Shown piece after piece: positions 18,078 to 26,894 of a stretch of DNA of 64,000 bases. The stretch covers positions 148,880-212,879 of the forward strand of contig NZ_CADIKK010000011.1 in assembly GCF_902859915.1 (NCBI RefSeq), in the 5' to 3' direction. The notes beneath the pieces are model-generated. The model was given only the letters and a program-made list of their open reading frames with translations. It had not been told where the DNA came from and did not search any database. The position numbers were made by a program, and so were the translations under genes. Origin of the DNA: Paraburkholderia ultramafica (lineage in GTDB: Bacteria > Pseudomonadota > Gammaproteobacteria > Burkholderiales > Burkholderiaceae). Each line of letters opens with the position of its first letter. The first letter of the stretch is position 1.

Positions 18078-19436
18078 TCAATTCACGCCCATCTCGCTGA
18101 CTCGATGGACGCGTGAACCGGCGGATGCGCCATTGGCACATTCAGCGCTTTCCTCGCCGCGGCCCGGCGCATGGTGTTGCGATCGATCGTAATACGCCAG
18201 ATATTTGCGTTGCGTAACGATGTGATCGGCGATGTGCTTCGCGTCGTGCCACACGCCCCAGATAAATGCCGAGCCACGACGCGACAGCCAAGGCAGACCG
18301 AGAAAATAGACGCCCGGCTCATTTGATACGCCGCGCTGATGTTTCGGCTTACCCTTTTCATCGAAGGCGTCGACATTCAACCAGCTGAAATCGACTGCAT
18401 AGCCGGTCGCCCAGACAATCGACGTCACGCCGGCTTTCGCCAGGTCGAGATCGTGCAACGGATGAGTAACGCACTCCGGATCGGCGGGAATCACGCGCGC
18501 TTCGGGCTCTCGCGGAAGATCGAGACCGTTGCGCTCGGCGTACGCGTCGGCCGCGTCCAGCAGCGACAGATAGTTCTCGTCGCCGCGCGCGATGTTCGCC
18601 GCGAGATCGGCCTCGAAAGTCGCCACGCCATTGCCGAAAGACTTCGTGAGACCAACGAGCGTGATGCCCTGCTGCGCGAGACGCCGGAAGTCCACCGTAT
18701 GACCGCCGCGCGAGCCGCTCACCGCAATGGTGACGTGCTCCCTGCCGGGTTTCATGACCTCCGCGTCCCATTCGCCGAGCACGCCCAGCCACCAGCAGAA
18801 ATCGCGGCCGCGATAGGCGCGCGGCGGACGATCATGCGCGCCAACCGACAGATAGACGCGTTTGCCCGCACGTTGCAACTCGTCCGCGATTTGCACGCCG
18901 GACGATCCTGCACCGACCACCAGCACGCCCCCTTCGGGCAATTGCGCGGGATTGTGATAGTCGGCGGAATGAATCTGCGTGAGACTCGAATCTTGCGGCG
19001 CAATCGGCGGAACGACCGGGCGCTGGAAAGGTCCCGTCGCGACGACCACGCGATGGGCCTCGATCGTGCCCTCCGACGTTTCGATGGTGAAGCCCTGCCG
19101 CACCGCATTGCGCACGATCTGCTTCACTTCCACGCCGGTGCGGATCGGCGCGTCGAACTTCTGCGCATAAGCGACGAAATAGTCCGCCACCTGCTCCTTT
19201 GAAGCGAATCCGTCCGGGTCGACGTCCGTGAACTCGAGATTGGGGAAACGATCGTGCCATGCGGGACCGTTGGCAACCAGCGAATCCCAGCGCCCCGTGC
19301 GCCAGCGCTCGGCGATACGCGCGCGCTCCAGCACGAGATGCGGCACGCCGAGCCTGCTCAAATGTTCGCTCATGGCGATGCCGGCCTGACCGGCGCCGAC
19401 CACCAGCGTATCGATTGAGGTTCTTTCCACTGTCAT
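18078..19436 (-). CDS. Flavin-dependent monooxygenase (FMO/YUCCA-like)
   Basis: 452 aa. The ATG at 19436 is preferred: AAGGA lies seven bases upstream, while the ATG at 19442 would be only one base from it. An FAD-binding VGAGQAGIAMSEHL is near the N-terminus and a second, NADPH-binding VGAGSSGVQIADEL is at about residue 185; ATGPFQRP and IVWATGYAVDFSWL are typical of group B flavoprotein monooxygenases. These enzymes oxygenate N or S atoms, or ketones, of soluble substrates. With RidA, DUF1028 and a deacylase downstream on the same strand, it probably initiates breakdown of a nitrogen-containing compound. C-terminal 30 residues are low-complexity. Confidence 0.88.
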   Translation of the reverse strand: MTVERTSIDTLVVGAGQAGIAMSEHLSRLGVPHLVLERARIAERWRTGRWDSLVANGPAWHDRFPNLEFTDVDPDGFASKEQVADYFVAYAQKFDAPIRTGVEVKQIVRNAVRQGFTIETSEGTIEAHRVVVATGPFQRPVVPPIAPQDSSLTQIHSADYHNPAQLPEGGVLVVGAGSSGVQIADELQRAGKRVYLSVGAHDRPPRAYRGRDFCWWLGVLGEWDAEVMKPGREHVTIAVSGSRGGHTVDFRRLAQQGITLVGLTKSFGNGVATFEADLAANIARGDENYLSLLDAADAYAERNGLDLPREPEARVIPADPECVTHPLHDLDLAKAGVTSIVWATGYAVDFSWLNVDAFDEKGKPKHQRGVSNEPGVYFLGLPWLSRRGSAFIWGVWHDAKHIADHIVTQRKYLAYYDRSQHHAPGRGEESAECANGASAGSRVHRVSEMGVN

Positions 19437-19649
19437 GACCATGTCCTTCTGAAGAGGCAGATTATTTCGATTCGATCGCGGCCTCGCGGCCCCGCCGCCT
19501 GGGCCGTTCGTCTGCGTGAAAATCTACCCGCCCGGTCAGAATCTGAAAAATATATTTAAAAAATGCACAGCATCGGATTTCCCTATGCAAGGCTTTTTGA
19601 CCGCTTCACAATGCCGCCCATTGAGGACCCTGAAGATGGAGCGTCGTCG

Positions 19650-20576
19650 ATGGAGAATCACCCGTTGCGCTATTCGTTGCGCCAGTTGCGCTATTTCGTG
19701 GTCACGGCGGAAGCGCTGTCCTTCACTGCTGCCGCGAAGCGTCTGCACATCTCGCAGCCGTCGATCTCGACGGCGCTTGCGGATCTGGAAGTGTCGTTCG
19801 GCGTGCAACTCTTCATACGGCATCACGCGAGCGGTCTCTCGCTCACGCAAGCGGGACGCGATCTGCTCGGGCAAGCACGCAATCTGCTGAAGATCGCCGA
19901 GGAATTGCAGACCACCGCCAAGGAAATGGATGGCGGCATGACGGGCGCCATCGCGCTCGGCTGTCTCGTCTCGCTCGCGCCGCCGCTGATGCCGGGGCTG
20001 ATCAGCCGTTTCACGAGCGAGCACGCGGGCATTTCGTTTCGCACTGTCGAGGCGCATCAGGACGGCCTGTTGCGGGGCCTGCACGATGGTTCGCTCGATA
20101 TCGCCCTCACCTACAGCCTCGACCTGACAGAGGACATCGCCTTCACGCCGCTGCTCTCGCTGCCGCCTTATGCGATCCTGCCGAGGACGCATCGGCTCGC
20201 GCGCGCGCGCAAGGTATCGCTCGCGGACCTCCTGCCCGAACCCTATGTGATGCTCGATCTGCCGCACAGCCGCGAGTATTTCGCCGCGCTCTTCGATGCG
20301 GTGGGCAACCGTCCTGTGCCCGCATTCCGTTCGTCGCAGCCGGAAGTCGTGCGCGGCTTGGTGGCCAACGGTCTCGGCTACAGCCTGCTCAACTTTCCGC
20401 TCAAGTCGAATCGCACCGTGGATGGCGAAGAGTTCGTGATTAAACGCTTCAAAGACAACGTCAATGCAACGATGCTCGGCATCGCGCAATCGCGCACGAT
20501 GAAGCCGCGCCAGGTTGTGCATCGCTTTGCGTCGTTCTGCGAGAACTATATCCGGCGACTGCACATCAACGCATGA
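19650..20576 (+). CDS. LysR-type transcriptional regulator
   Basis: 308 aa from 19650 (MENHPLRYSLRQLRYFVVTA), chosen because GGAG lies nine bases upstream and the helix-turn-helix (SFTAAAKRLHISQPSISTAL) then sits at the normal place; an ATG at 19611 would add 13 residues. The effector domain follows (GAIALGCLVSLAPPLMPGLI). It lies between the divergent flavin monooxygenase gene (19436) and the co-directional ABC importer, so it is well placed to control both. A direct repeat at 20656-20676 precedes the importer operon. Confidence 0.92.
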   Translation: MENHPLRYSLRQLRYFVVTAEALSFTAAAKRLHISQPSISTALADLEVSFGVQLFIRHHASGLSLTQAGRDLLGQARNLLKIAEELQTTAKEMDGGMTGAIALGCLVSLAPPLMPGLISRFTSEHAGISFRTVEAHQDGLLRGLHDGSLDIALTYSLDLTEDIAFTPLLSLPPYAILPRTHRLARARKVSLADLLPEPYVMLDLPHSREYFAALFDAVGNRPVPAFRSSQPEVVRGLVANGLGYSLLNFPLKSNRTVDGEEFVIKRFKDNVNATMLGIAQSRTMKPRQVVHRFASFCENYIRRLHINA

Positions 20577-20655
20577 GTCACAACGTTCAATCGTCGGCTT
20601 CAAGCCTGTACACGCTGCATAGGTAAAAGCTTTGCTCTGTATCTAAAAACAATAT

Positions 20656-20676
20656 TTTGGCTTGCAATTTGGCTTG
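20656..20676. promoter_or_regulatory. Direct repeat TTTGGCTTG upstream of the ABC importer operon
   Basis: TTTGGCTTG occurs at 20656-20664 and again at 20668-20676, twelve bases apart, in an AT-rich stretch about 85 bp before the first ORF of the importer operon. Spacing of about one helical turn fits a regulator or polymerase binding site; the adjacent LysR is the obvious candidate. Only the repeat itself is observed. Confidence 0.4.
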
Positions 20677-20759
20677 ATAGATTGATGTCCATGTTGAGCG
20701 CCACGCCGCAAAGCCTCGCGACGGCACGCTCTTACCGTGATGAATCAAGGGAGACACCC

Positions 20760-20900
20760 ATGGCCAACCCGGCAAGGACGATCGCAGTGCAAGCGCCGCT
20801 CGCGAAGCCCGGCCACCTGAGCCATCTCGAACGCCCCAACTATGACTTCGCGCGCTATGTTGCCAGCAAAGTCGTCGCAGCGAAGCTCGGCACACATTGA
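20760..20900 (+). CDS. Small 46-aa protein heading the ABC importer operon
   Basis: ATG at 20760 is preceded by AGGGAGACACCC, a strong ribosome-binding site. The product starts MANPARTIAVQAPLAKPG and ends ARYVASKVVAAKLGTH; it is basic, with no signal peptide or membrane segment. The stop is 32 bp before the ATPase gene on the same strand. Codon use is like that of its neighbours. I do not recognise a family. It may be a genuine microprotein, a leader peptide whose translation affects the operon, or the remnant of a longer gene. Confidence 0.5.
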   Translation: MANPARTIAVQAPLAKPGHLSHLERPNYDFARYVASKVVAAKLGTH

Positions 20901-20932
20901 TTACGACGCACCATCGACAGGACGCGATCACG

Positions 20933-22114
20933 ATGTCAAACCCTTCCTTCATTTCGTTCTCGCGCGTGAGCAAATCGTATGACGGCGCCCAATACGTCGT
21001 TGAAGACTTGAATCTCGACGTGCGCAAGGGAGAATTCCTGTCGCTGCTCGGCCCCTCGGGCTCGGGCAAGACGACCACGCTGATGATGCTCGCGGGATTC
21101 GAATCGCCCACCCAGGGCGAGATACGCCTCGATGGCCGCCGGCTCGACGACAAGCCGCCGCATCAGCGCGACATCGGCATGGTGTTCCAGAACTACGCGC
21201 TCTTCCCGCATCTGACGATTGCGGAGAACATCGCGTTTCCGCTCTCCGTGCGGCACGTGAGCCGCGCCGAGCAGAAGGCGCGCGTGAAGCGCGCGCTCGA
21301 GATGATCGAGCTGCCGCACCTGGCGAACCGGCGTCCCGCCCAACTTTCCGGCGGACAGCAGCAGCGCGTGGCGCTTGCGCGAGCGCTCGTGTTCGAGCCG
21401 AGCGTCGTGCTGATGGATGAGCCGCTCGGCGCGCTAGACAAGCGCCTGCGCGAAACCATGCAATACGAAATCATGCGCCTGCATCGCGAGCTGTCGCTCA
21501 CGATCGTCTATGTGACCCACGATCAGGCCGAAGCGCTGACGATGTCGGACCGCGTCGCCGTGTTCTCGGACGGCCGTATCCAGCAGGCCGCCGCACCGAG
21601 CGAACTGTATGAGAACGCGCAGAACGCGTTCGTCGCCAACTTCGTCGGCGAGAACAACGGCTTGACCGGGCGCGTCGTCAAGGCGGGCGAAGGCTGGGCG
21701 ACGCTCGCGCTGTCGGACGGCAGCGTCATTCGCGGCCGCAGCGACCACGGCCTGCGCGCAGGCGACGAAGCAATGCTCGCCTTGCGCCCCGAACGCGCGC
21801 ATATCCCGAGCGCGGAAGGCGCACACGCCGACGAACACAACAACGTCGTGCGTGCGCGCGTCGACGAACTGGTGTATTGCGGCGATCATCATCGTGTGCA
21901 TCTGACGCTCGGCTCGCGCGATTCGATCGTCGTGAAAGTGCCCAACACGCAGCGCCACGCACTGCCCTCGGCCGGCAACGCGATCGAGGTCGCATGGCGC
22001 CACGACGACTGCAAGATTCTTGCGATGAGTGCGCCGCGAAGCGCGCCCGCGATTCACGTATCCACACCGCCGTCACCTTCCCTTATCACGACCGCACCAG
22101 CAGGAGCCAACTGA
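20933..22114 (+). CDS. ABC transporter ATP-binding protein, PotA/spermidine-putrescine type
   Basis: 393 aa. Walker A GPSGSGKTTTL at about residues 39-48, Q-loop VFQNYALFPHLT, signature LSGGQQQRVALARAL, Walker B VVLMDEPLGALDKRL, H-loop VTHDQAEALTMSD. The C-terminal region (from about 240) holds TOBE-type beta segments (NNGLTGRVVKAGEGWATLAL). This is the cytosolic ATPase of a type I importer of the polyamine/iron/opine group. The stop is one base before the start of the binding-protein gene. Binding protein and both permeases follow. Confidence 0.93.
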   Translation: MSNPSFISFSRVSKSYDGAQYVVEDLNLDVRKGEFLSLLGPSGSGKTTTLMMLAGFESPTQGEIRLDGRRLDDKPPHQRDIGMVFQNYALFPHLTIAENIAFPLSVRHVSRAEQKARVKRALEMIELPHLANRRPAQLSGGQQQRVALARALVFEPSVVLMDEPLGALDKRLRETMQYEIMRLHRELSLTIVYVTHDQAEALTMSDRVAVFSDGRIQQAAAPSELYENAQNAFVANFVGENNGLTGRVVKAGEGWATLALSDGSVIRGRSDHGLRAGDEAMLALRPERAHIPSAEGAHADEHNNVVRARVDELVYCGDHHRVHLTLGSRDSIVVKVPNTQRHALPSAGNAIEVAWRHDDCKILAMSAPRSAPAIHVSTPPSPSLITTAPAGAN

Positions 22115-22115
22115 C

Positions 22116-23162
22116 ATGCGCACTCTCATCAAAGCACAATGCGCTGTACTTGCCGTACTCGCATTCGCCACCATGACCACCCAGGCAGCGGAGACGCTCT
22201 CCGTCGTGACGTTCGGCGGCGCGTATGAAGCGGCAGCCAAAAAGGCCTATTTCGAACCGTTCACGCAGGCCACGGGAATCGGCTTCTCGACCGAATCGTA
22301 TGACGGCGGCCTCGCGAAACTCTCCGCGATGGAGCAGGCGAAGAACACCACGTGGGACCTGATCGACCTCGAAACCAACGATGCGATCACCGCCTGCGAC
22401 GAAGGCCTGCTGCAGAAGTTCGACAAGAAGACGATCGGCAAGACGAGTGATTTCATCGCTGGCTCGATCAGCGATTGCGCGGTCGCGAGCATGGTCTGGT
22501 CCACGGTCTACGCGTACGACGCGAGCAAGCTCAAGACCGCCCCGACCACCGTCAACGACTTCTTCGATCTGCAGAAATTCCCGGGCAAGCGCGGGCTGCG
22601 CAAGTCGCCGAAGGTATCGATGGAATGGGCGTTGATTGCGGACGGCGTCGATCCGAAGGATGTCTACAAGGTGCTCGCTACGCCCGCTGGCGTGGATCGC
22701 GCGTTCAAGAAGCTCGACACGATCAAGCACAGCATCGTGTGGTGGGAGTCGGGTGCGCAGGCGCCGCAGTTGCTCGCGGACGGCGCGGTCGTGATGACGC
22801 AGGCCTACAACGGCCGCATTTCCGATGCCGCGAAGAAGGATAACAAGCCATTCAAGGCCGTCTGGGACGCGCAAGTCTACGACTTCGACTGGTGGGGCGT
22901 GCCGGCGGGCGCGAAGCACGCCGACGCCGCCGCGAAATTCATCGTCTCCGCCTCGCAGCCGAAGGCCTATGCGGACTTGTCGAAGTACATCGCGTATGCA
23001 CCGCCGCGCAAGGACGCGATCGCGCTGGTCGACAAGCAGCGCCTCGCCGACCTGCCAACCGCACCCGAGAACTTCAGGCGCGCATTGCAGATCAACGCGA
23101 ACTTCTGGGCCGACAACGCGGACCAGATCAACAAGCGCTTCCAGGTGTGGCTGACGCAGTAA
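22116..23162 (+). CDS. ABC transporter periplasmic substrate-binding protein (PotD/extracellular solute-binding family 1)
   Basis: 348 aa; CAGGAG upstream of the ATG at 22116. An N-terminal signal peptide (MRTLIKAQCAVLAVLAFATM, cleavage after TTQA) is followed by LSVVTFGGAYEAAAKKAYFE, the standard opening of polyamine-type binding proteins. Later blocks TTWDLIDLETNDAITACDEG and GVPAGAKHADAAAKFIVSAS fit the same family. It is part of the ATPase-binding protein-permease-permease operon. The ligand is probably a cationic or nitrogenous small molecule, but this cannot be fixed from sequence. Confidence 0.92.
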   Translation: MRTLIKAQCAVLAVLAFATMTTQAAETLSVVTFGGAYEAAAKKAYFEPFTQATGIGFSTESYDGGLAKLSAMEQAKNTTWDLIDLETNDAITACDEGLLQKFDKKTIGKTSDFIAGSISDCAVASMVWSTVYAYDASKLKTAPTTVNDFFDLQKFPGKRGLRKSPKVSMEWALIADGVDPKDVYKVLATPAGVDRAFKKLDTIKHSIVWWESGAQAPQLLADGAVVMTQAYNGRISDAAKKDNKPFKAVWDAQVYDFDWWGVPAGAKHADAAAKFIVSASQPKAYADLSKYIAYAPPRKDAIALVDKQRLADLPTAPENFRRALQINANFWADNADQINKRFQVWLTQ

Positions 23163-23187
23163 CACCATCGCCCGACGAGAGCTCAAC

Positions 23188-24453
23188 GTGACTACCAGCA
23201 TGCCCGCTTCCGCCCAACGCACGGCCCCGGGCTCTCCGACGAGAGCCGACGGCCGCGCGTCGTTTCAGAAGGCGCGCCGCCGCGCATCGATGCAGGCGCT
23301 GTTGCTTGCGCTGCCATTGCTCGTGTTTCTGCTTGCGACGTTCATTGCGCCGATCATGCTGTTGCTCGCGCGCAGCGTCGAGAATCGTGAAATGCCCGAC
23401 AGCATGCCCGCGCTCACACGCGCGCTCGATGCGTGGGACGGTCGCGGCGTGCCGGACGAACACACGTTCGCCCTGCTCGCTGCGGGGCTCAGAGAGGCGC
23501 AGCAGAGCGGCCAACTCGGTACCGTGGCGCGGCGGCTCAACTTCGCTCAGCCCGAGTTTCGTAGCCTGTTGATGCGCACCGCGCGCCAGTTGCCCGCCGC
23601 TGCGCCGCCGGCGTGGAAACCGGCGCTCGTCGGACTCGACGAACGCTGGAATGCGCCGGAGACCTGGCGGTTGCTGAAGCGCGCCGCCGCGTCGCCGACG
23701 CCGGACTATCTGCTCGCCGCAGTTGATGCGCAAGCGACGCCGCAAGGCGCGGTCGCGTTCGTCCCGGACAACGCTTCCGTCTATCGGCAGGCGTTCGTGC
23801 GCACGATCTCGATCAGCGCCACGGTCACGCTGCTGTGCCTCGTGCTCGGTTATCCCGTCGCATGGCTGCTCGCGAACTTGCCCGCGAAAAGCAGCAACCG
23901 CCTGATGCTGCTGGTGATCGTGCCGTTCTGGACCTCGCTGCTGGTGCGCACGACCGCGTGGTACGTGTTGCTGCAACCGGGCGGCGTCATCAATAGCCTG
24001 CTGATGGGTCTCGGTCTCGCCACGCATCCGCTGCCGCTCATCTTCAACCGCGCGGGCGTGCTGATCGGCATGACACACGTGCTCCTGCCTTACATGATTC
24101 TCGCGATCTACTCGGTGATGAAGAGCGTGTCGCCGGTGTACGTGCGGGCCGCGCAATCGCTCGGCGCGCATCCGTTCACCGCGTTCGTGCGGATCTACAT
24201 CCCGCAGACCCTGCCGGGCGTCGGTGCGGGCTGCTTTCTTGTCTTCGTGCTCGCGCTCGGCTACTACATCACACCGGCACTGCTCGGGGGCGCAGGCGAC
24301 GAGATGATCAGTCAGCTCATCGCGCTACAGACCAACACGCAGCTCAACTGGGGCCTCGCCGGCGCGCTCTCGGCCTATCTCGTGATCTTTACGGCGATCG
24401 TTTATTTCCTGTTCAACCGCATCGTCGGCATCGACCGCTTGCGCTTCGGTTGA
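23188..24453 (+). CDS. ABC transporter permease, PotB type with a large periplasmic insert
   Basis: 421 aa from a GTG at 23188; an ATG at 23200 is a slightly shorter alternative. After the first membrane helix (LLLALPLLVFLLATFIAPIM) there are about 130 hydrophilic residues (DSMPALTRALDAWDGRGVPD onward), longer than in PotB. Five further helices follow, with the EAA loop YVRAAQSLGAHPFTAFVRIY-IP. The insert is seen in a subfamily of polyamine-like importers in Burkholderia and related genera. Operon spacing to the second permease is 36 bp. Confidence 0.9.
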   Translation: MTTSMPASAQRTAPGSPTRADGRASFQKARRRASMQALLLALPLLVFLLATFIAPIMLLLARSVENREMPDSMPALTRALDAWDGRGVPDEHTFALLAAGLREAQQSGQLGTVARRLNFAQPEFRSLLMRTARQLPAAAPPAWKPALVGLDERWNAPETWRLLKRAAASPTPDYLLAAVDAQATPQGAVAFVPDNASVYRQAFVRTISISATVTLLCLVLGYPVAWLLANLPAKSSNRLMLLVIVPFWTSLLVRTTAWYVLLQPGGVINSLLMGLGLATHPLPLIFNRAGVLIGMTHVLLPYMILAIYSVMKSVSPVYVRAAQSLGAHPFTAFVRIYIPQTLPGVGAGCFLVFVLALGYYITPALLGGAGDEMISQLIALQTNTQLNWGLAGALSAYLVIFTAIVYFLFNRIVGIDRLRFG

Positions 24454-24489
24454 GCCCCGGTCGAAACACGCACACAAAGAAGGAACGAC

Positions 24490-25317
24490 ATGCAGGTTCA
24501 ACGCAACAAGGTGCTGACGGAACGCATCGCCGCGCGCTGGGTGCGGCTGCATACCGCGCTCGTGCTGTTCTTCCTGATTGCGCCGATTCTCGCGATCATC
24601 CCGCTCTCGTTCAATTCGGGCTCGTACTTCTCGTACCCGATGCAGGGCGTCTCGCTGCACTGGTACGAGCAGGCGCTCACGAGCGCGGACTGGCAACGCT
24701 CGCTGCTGAACAGCATCGGCATTGGCGCGGCTTCGACGCTGATCGCCACGTGTCTCGGCACGCTCGCCGCGCTGGGCCTCTCGCGCGCGCAGTTTCCGCT
24801 GCGCTCGCTGATCATGCCACTCATCATCTCGCCGATGATCGTGCCGATCGTCGTCGTCGCGGCGGGCTTCTATCTGATCTTCGCGCCGCTCGGCCTCGTG
24901 AACTCCTATGCCGGCGTGGTGCTGGCGCATGCGGCGCTCGGCACGCCATTCGTCGTGGTCACCGTGACGGCGTCACTGCTGTCGTTCGATCACAGTCTGT
25001 TGCGTGCCGCTTCCGGGCTCGGCGCGCCGCCCTGGGTCACATTCAGGCGCGTGACCTTGCCGCTCATCACACCGGCGGTCGCGACCGGCAGTGTCTTCGC
25101 TTTCGCGACCTCGTTCGACGAAGTGATCGTCATTCTGTTCATCGGCGGCCCGGACCAAACAACCGTGCCGCGGCAGATGTGGAGCGGTATTCGCGACTCG
25201 ATCGACCCGTCGATTCTCGCCGTGGCGACGATGCTGATCGTGTTCGCAGTGCTGCTCTTCGCGAGCATCAACTGGCTGCGCGGCCGCACGGCCGCCGCCA
25301 GCAACGCTCCTAGCTGA
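24490..25317 (+). CDS. ABC transporter permease, PotC type
   Basis: 275 aa; AAGAAGGAACG precedes the ATG. Six membrane helices, with the EAA motif LLRAASGLGAPPWVTFRRVT and LP. Second permease of the importer. Last gene of the operon (small ORF, ATPase, binding protein, permease, permease). The conserved segment immediately after it breaks down: within 40 bp the sequence becomes an integrase remnant and a tRNA 3' end, marking the edge of the rearranged zone. Confidence 0.93.
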   Translation: MQVQRNKVLTERIAARWVRLHTALVLFFLIAPILAIIPLSFNSGSYFSYPMQGVSLHWYEQALTSADWQRSLLNSIGIGAASTLIATCLGTLAALGLSRAQFPLRSLIMPLIISPMIVPIVVVAAGFYLIFAPLGLVNSYAGVVLAHAALGTPFVVVTVTASLLSFDHSLLRAASGLGAPPWVTFRRVTLPLITPAVATGSVFAFATSFDEVIVILFIGGPDQTTVPRQMWSGIRDSIDPSILAVATMLIVFAVLLFASINWLRGRTAAASNAPS

Positions 25318-25358
25318 CGCATCGAGGGCATCTGGGGCCGAGCTTATGGAGACTCCGC

Positions 25359-25432
25359 ACTGGCTTCTCACTCGATGATGCGAAGACGATCGACGACCTG
25401 CTGGAACGGTACGCGCTTGACGTCGTACCTAA
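25359..25432 (+). pseudogene. Tyrosine-recombinase integrase remnant
   Basis: A short plus-strand frame reads TGFSLDDAKTIDDLLERYAL and then DVVPKKE, which matches the N-terminal SAM-like core-binding domain of phage or island integrases (a T-x-x-D-x-L-x-R-Y-x-x-x-V-x-P-x-K pattern). It has no start codon context and breaks off into the tRNA-derived sequence at 25485. About 25 codons survive of a protein of 300-400 aa. Its position beside a tRNA 3' end is exactly where such integrases lie, which strengthens the call. Confidence 0.45.
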
Positions 25433-25484
25433 AAAAGAAATCACGATTGGGAAATCGTTAAGCCGCAAAGGCTTGCTGGAAGGG

Positions 25485-25517
25485 TGGCGGAGAGAGGGGG
25501 ATTCGAACCCCCGATAG
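25485..25517 (-). other. 3' end of a tRNA-Ser, probable attachment-site remnant
   Basis: On the minus strand the sequence carries a perfect T-arm (GGGGG, TTCGAAT, CCCCC) followed by an acceptor half TCTCTCC, discriminator G and encoded CCA at 25487-25485. That matches the 3' end of a bacterial tRNA-Ser. No 5' half, D-arm or anticodon arm is present: upstream on the minus strand the sequence is AT-rich and unstructured except for an 8-bp stem (CCGATAGG/CCTATCGG) next to the T-arm. This is therefore not a functional tRNA but the duplicated target of a site-specific integrase (an att core). Confidence 0.7.
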
Positions 25518-25783
25518 GCTATTAACCTATCGGATGAAGTCAAATAAACGGATACTTTTCAATCATTTAGCAACCGAAAGTTGTGCCATTAAGCGTCCGG
25601 GATTCGAGCTATAAATCATTGATTTCATTAGCAGCTCCATCTCGCAATGGCACACCCTCCACCTGCCACTCTCCTGCACCCCGTGCACCCGAGGAACGTC
25701 TTGTGAACCCATGTCGACTCTCGCATCATGCCAATTCTCTTCTAATGACCGGAGTTAGCGATTTGCCTCCACGGGCGGCTCGG
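25518..25783. other. Intergenic stretch next to the tRNA remnant
   Basis: 266 bp, lower GC than the chromosome on the left, no supportable gene. Apart from the hairpin at its left end I see nothing. Confidence 0.4.
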
Positions 25784-26030
25784 CTAAGGTCGCTCCAAGC
25801 TGGGCGGATGTCCGCGTTGCCTCGGCGGTTTTGGAGGAACAGCCTTGGGGCTCTGGCTCATAACAAGGTCTTGGTAACGAACCGGTCCATGTGCGACAGC
25901 AAGTTCCAGGACTCGGTAGAACAGCATGCCTCGGCTACGTGAGCGGCGGCGGTTGAAACGGAACACGAACTCGTCCAGGTAACTGCGCAGGTGTGCAGAA
26001 TCCACCGCTCGCTGGTGGGTGCCCAGTAGT
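25784..26030 (-). pseudogene. IS1595-type (ISXO2-like) transposase C-terminal fragment
   Basis: The minus frame reads LLGTHQRAVDSAHLRSYLDE, then FVFRFNRRRSRSRGMLFYRV, LELAVAHGPVRYQDLV and a basic Pro-rich tail ending HPPSLERP. This is the conserved C-terminus of ISXO2/IS1595 transposases (the H-L-x-x-Y-L-D-E-F-x-F-R-F-N-R-R block). A stop codon lies in frame just before LLGTHQ, and the catalytic N-terminal two-thirds are absent. Remnant only. Confidence 0.75.
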
Positions 26031-26139
26031 CATCGTTTTGCAAGGGACGCTATTCGATGCACGCCTGGCAGAAGTTCTCCGGGGTCCTCGCCCCGCGCCG
26101 ACGCGGCCCGCTGGCTACAACGGTCATGGATGTACCCAT

Positions 26140-26617
26140 TCTTCGGGGGTCTACGAATGTATCGAGTCCGACTGTGGACAGGTGACCCGGCCGATGTGCG
26201 GCGATGTCCCGAAACAGCTGTGAGATGACGCTCTGCGGAAGGTTATAGGCCTCCATGTGGCCTTCAACTGCCAAGCGTTGAATGCCCGGAACGAGTCCCC
26301 AGTGCCCACCGATGACCCGCTCAACGAGGCCTTCGTGAGCAAGGTGATTCAGGTCCTTTCTCGCCCCATCGCCTTGTGCGCCTGCATAAACCAGTGTCAG
26401 ATTCCGCGGCGCATCGCACTCATCTTCGGTCGAGTCGAGGAATAGCTGTTCCAGTGCGACCGCGATTTCCTCAGCTAAGCCAATACAGACGAAGCCACCG
26501 GTCGGCGACTGTATTGCCTGGGCGAATCAATCTGACGGCCTGTTGGACGCTAACGATTTTGCCTGGGCTAACACCGCTTGCAGCCGCAGGGAACGGATTT
26601 TGAAAGCCTGCACTCAT
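26140..26617 (-). pseudogene. Acetate/propionate CoA-transferase remnant (N-terminal part, frameshifted)
   Basis: Start ATG at 26617 with GGAGAC upstream. The first frame reads [20 protein letters not shown]; after a one-base shift near 26510 the neighbouring frame continues [20 protein letters not shown], then [17 protein letters not shown], then [20 protein letters not shown] and [29 protein letters not shown]. These blocks are collinear with the N-terminal domain of YdiF/Pct-type CoA-transferases. The C-terminal two-thirds, including the catalytic Glu, are missing and replaced by unrelated sequence and the IS1595-type fragment. Confidence 0.8.
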
Positions 26618-26894
26618 GATGTCTCCAACCTGTACCATGAGCCGGGCTCCGGCGCTATGTATTTGTTCGGCTGGCCGCAACTCGACGACTGTCTGAATCC
26701 AGCAAATGCTTCAACCATCCTCGCCGGGCGGATAACCGGGTTCAGCCAAAACTAACCGGCTTATCCGCAAGAATATACGCCTCGTGCGGCAGTTCTTGCG
26801 TGCCGGGCGACCACGCGCGTCCTCTCTCGCGGGAGTTTGCCATGTCGGCGGGACAAGAATAAGACTCCCGTCGTTCCGTCCGCGCCTCGAGGCC
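26618..26894. other. Gap with faint upstream coding trace
   Basis: 277 bp between the CoA-transferase and isomerase remnants. Minus-strand frames near 26620-26740 stay open but match nothing I know; they could be the end of a gene that preceded the CoA-transferase. Confidence 0.3.

Noticed and set aside
25485..25570. Functional tRNA-Ser gene
   Set aside because: Only the T-arm and 3' acceptor half are present; there is no anticodon or D-arm.
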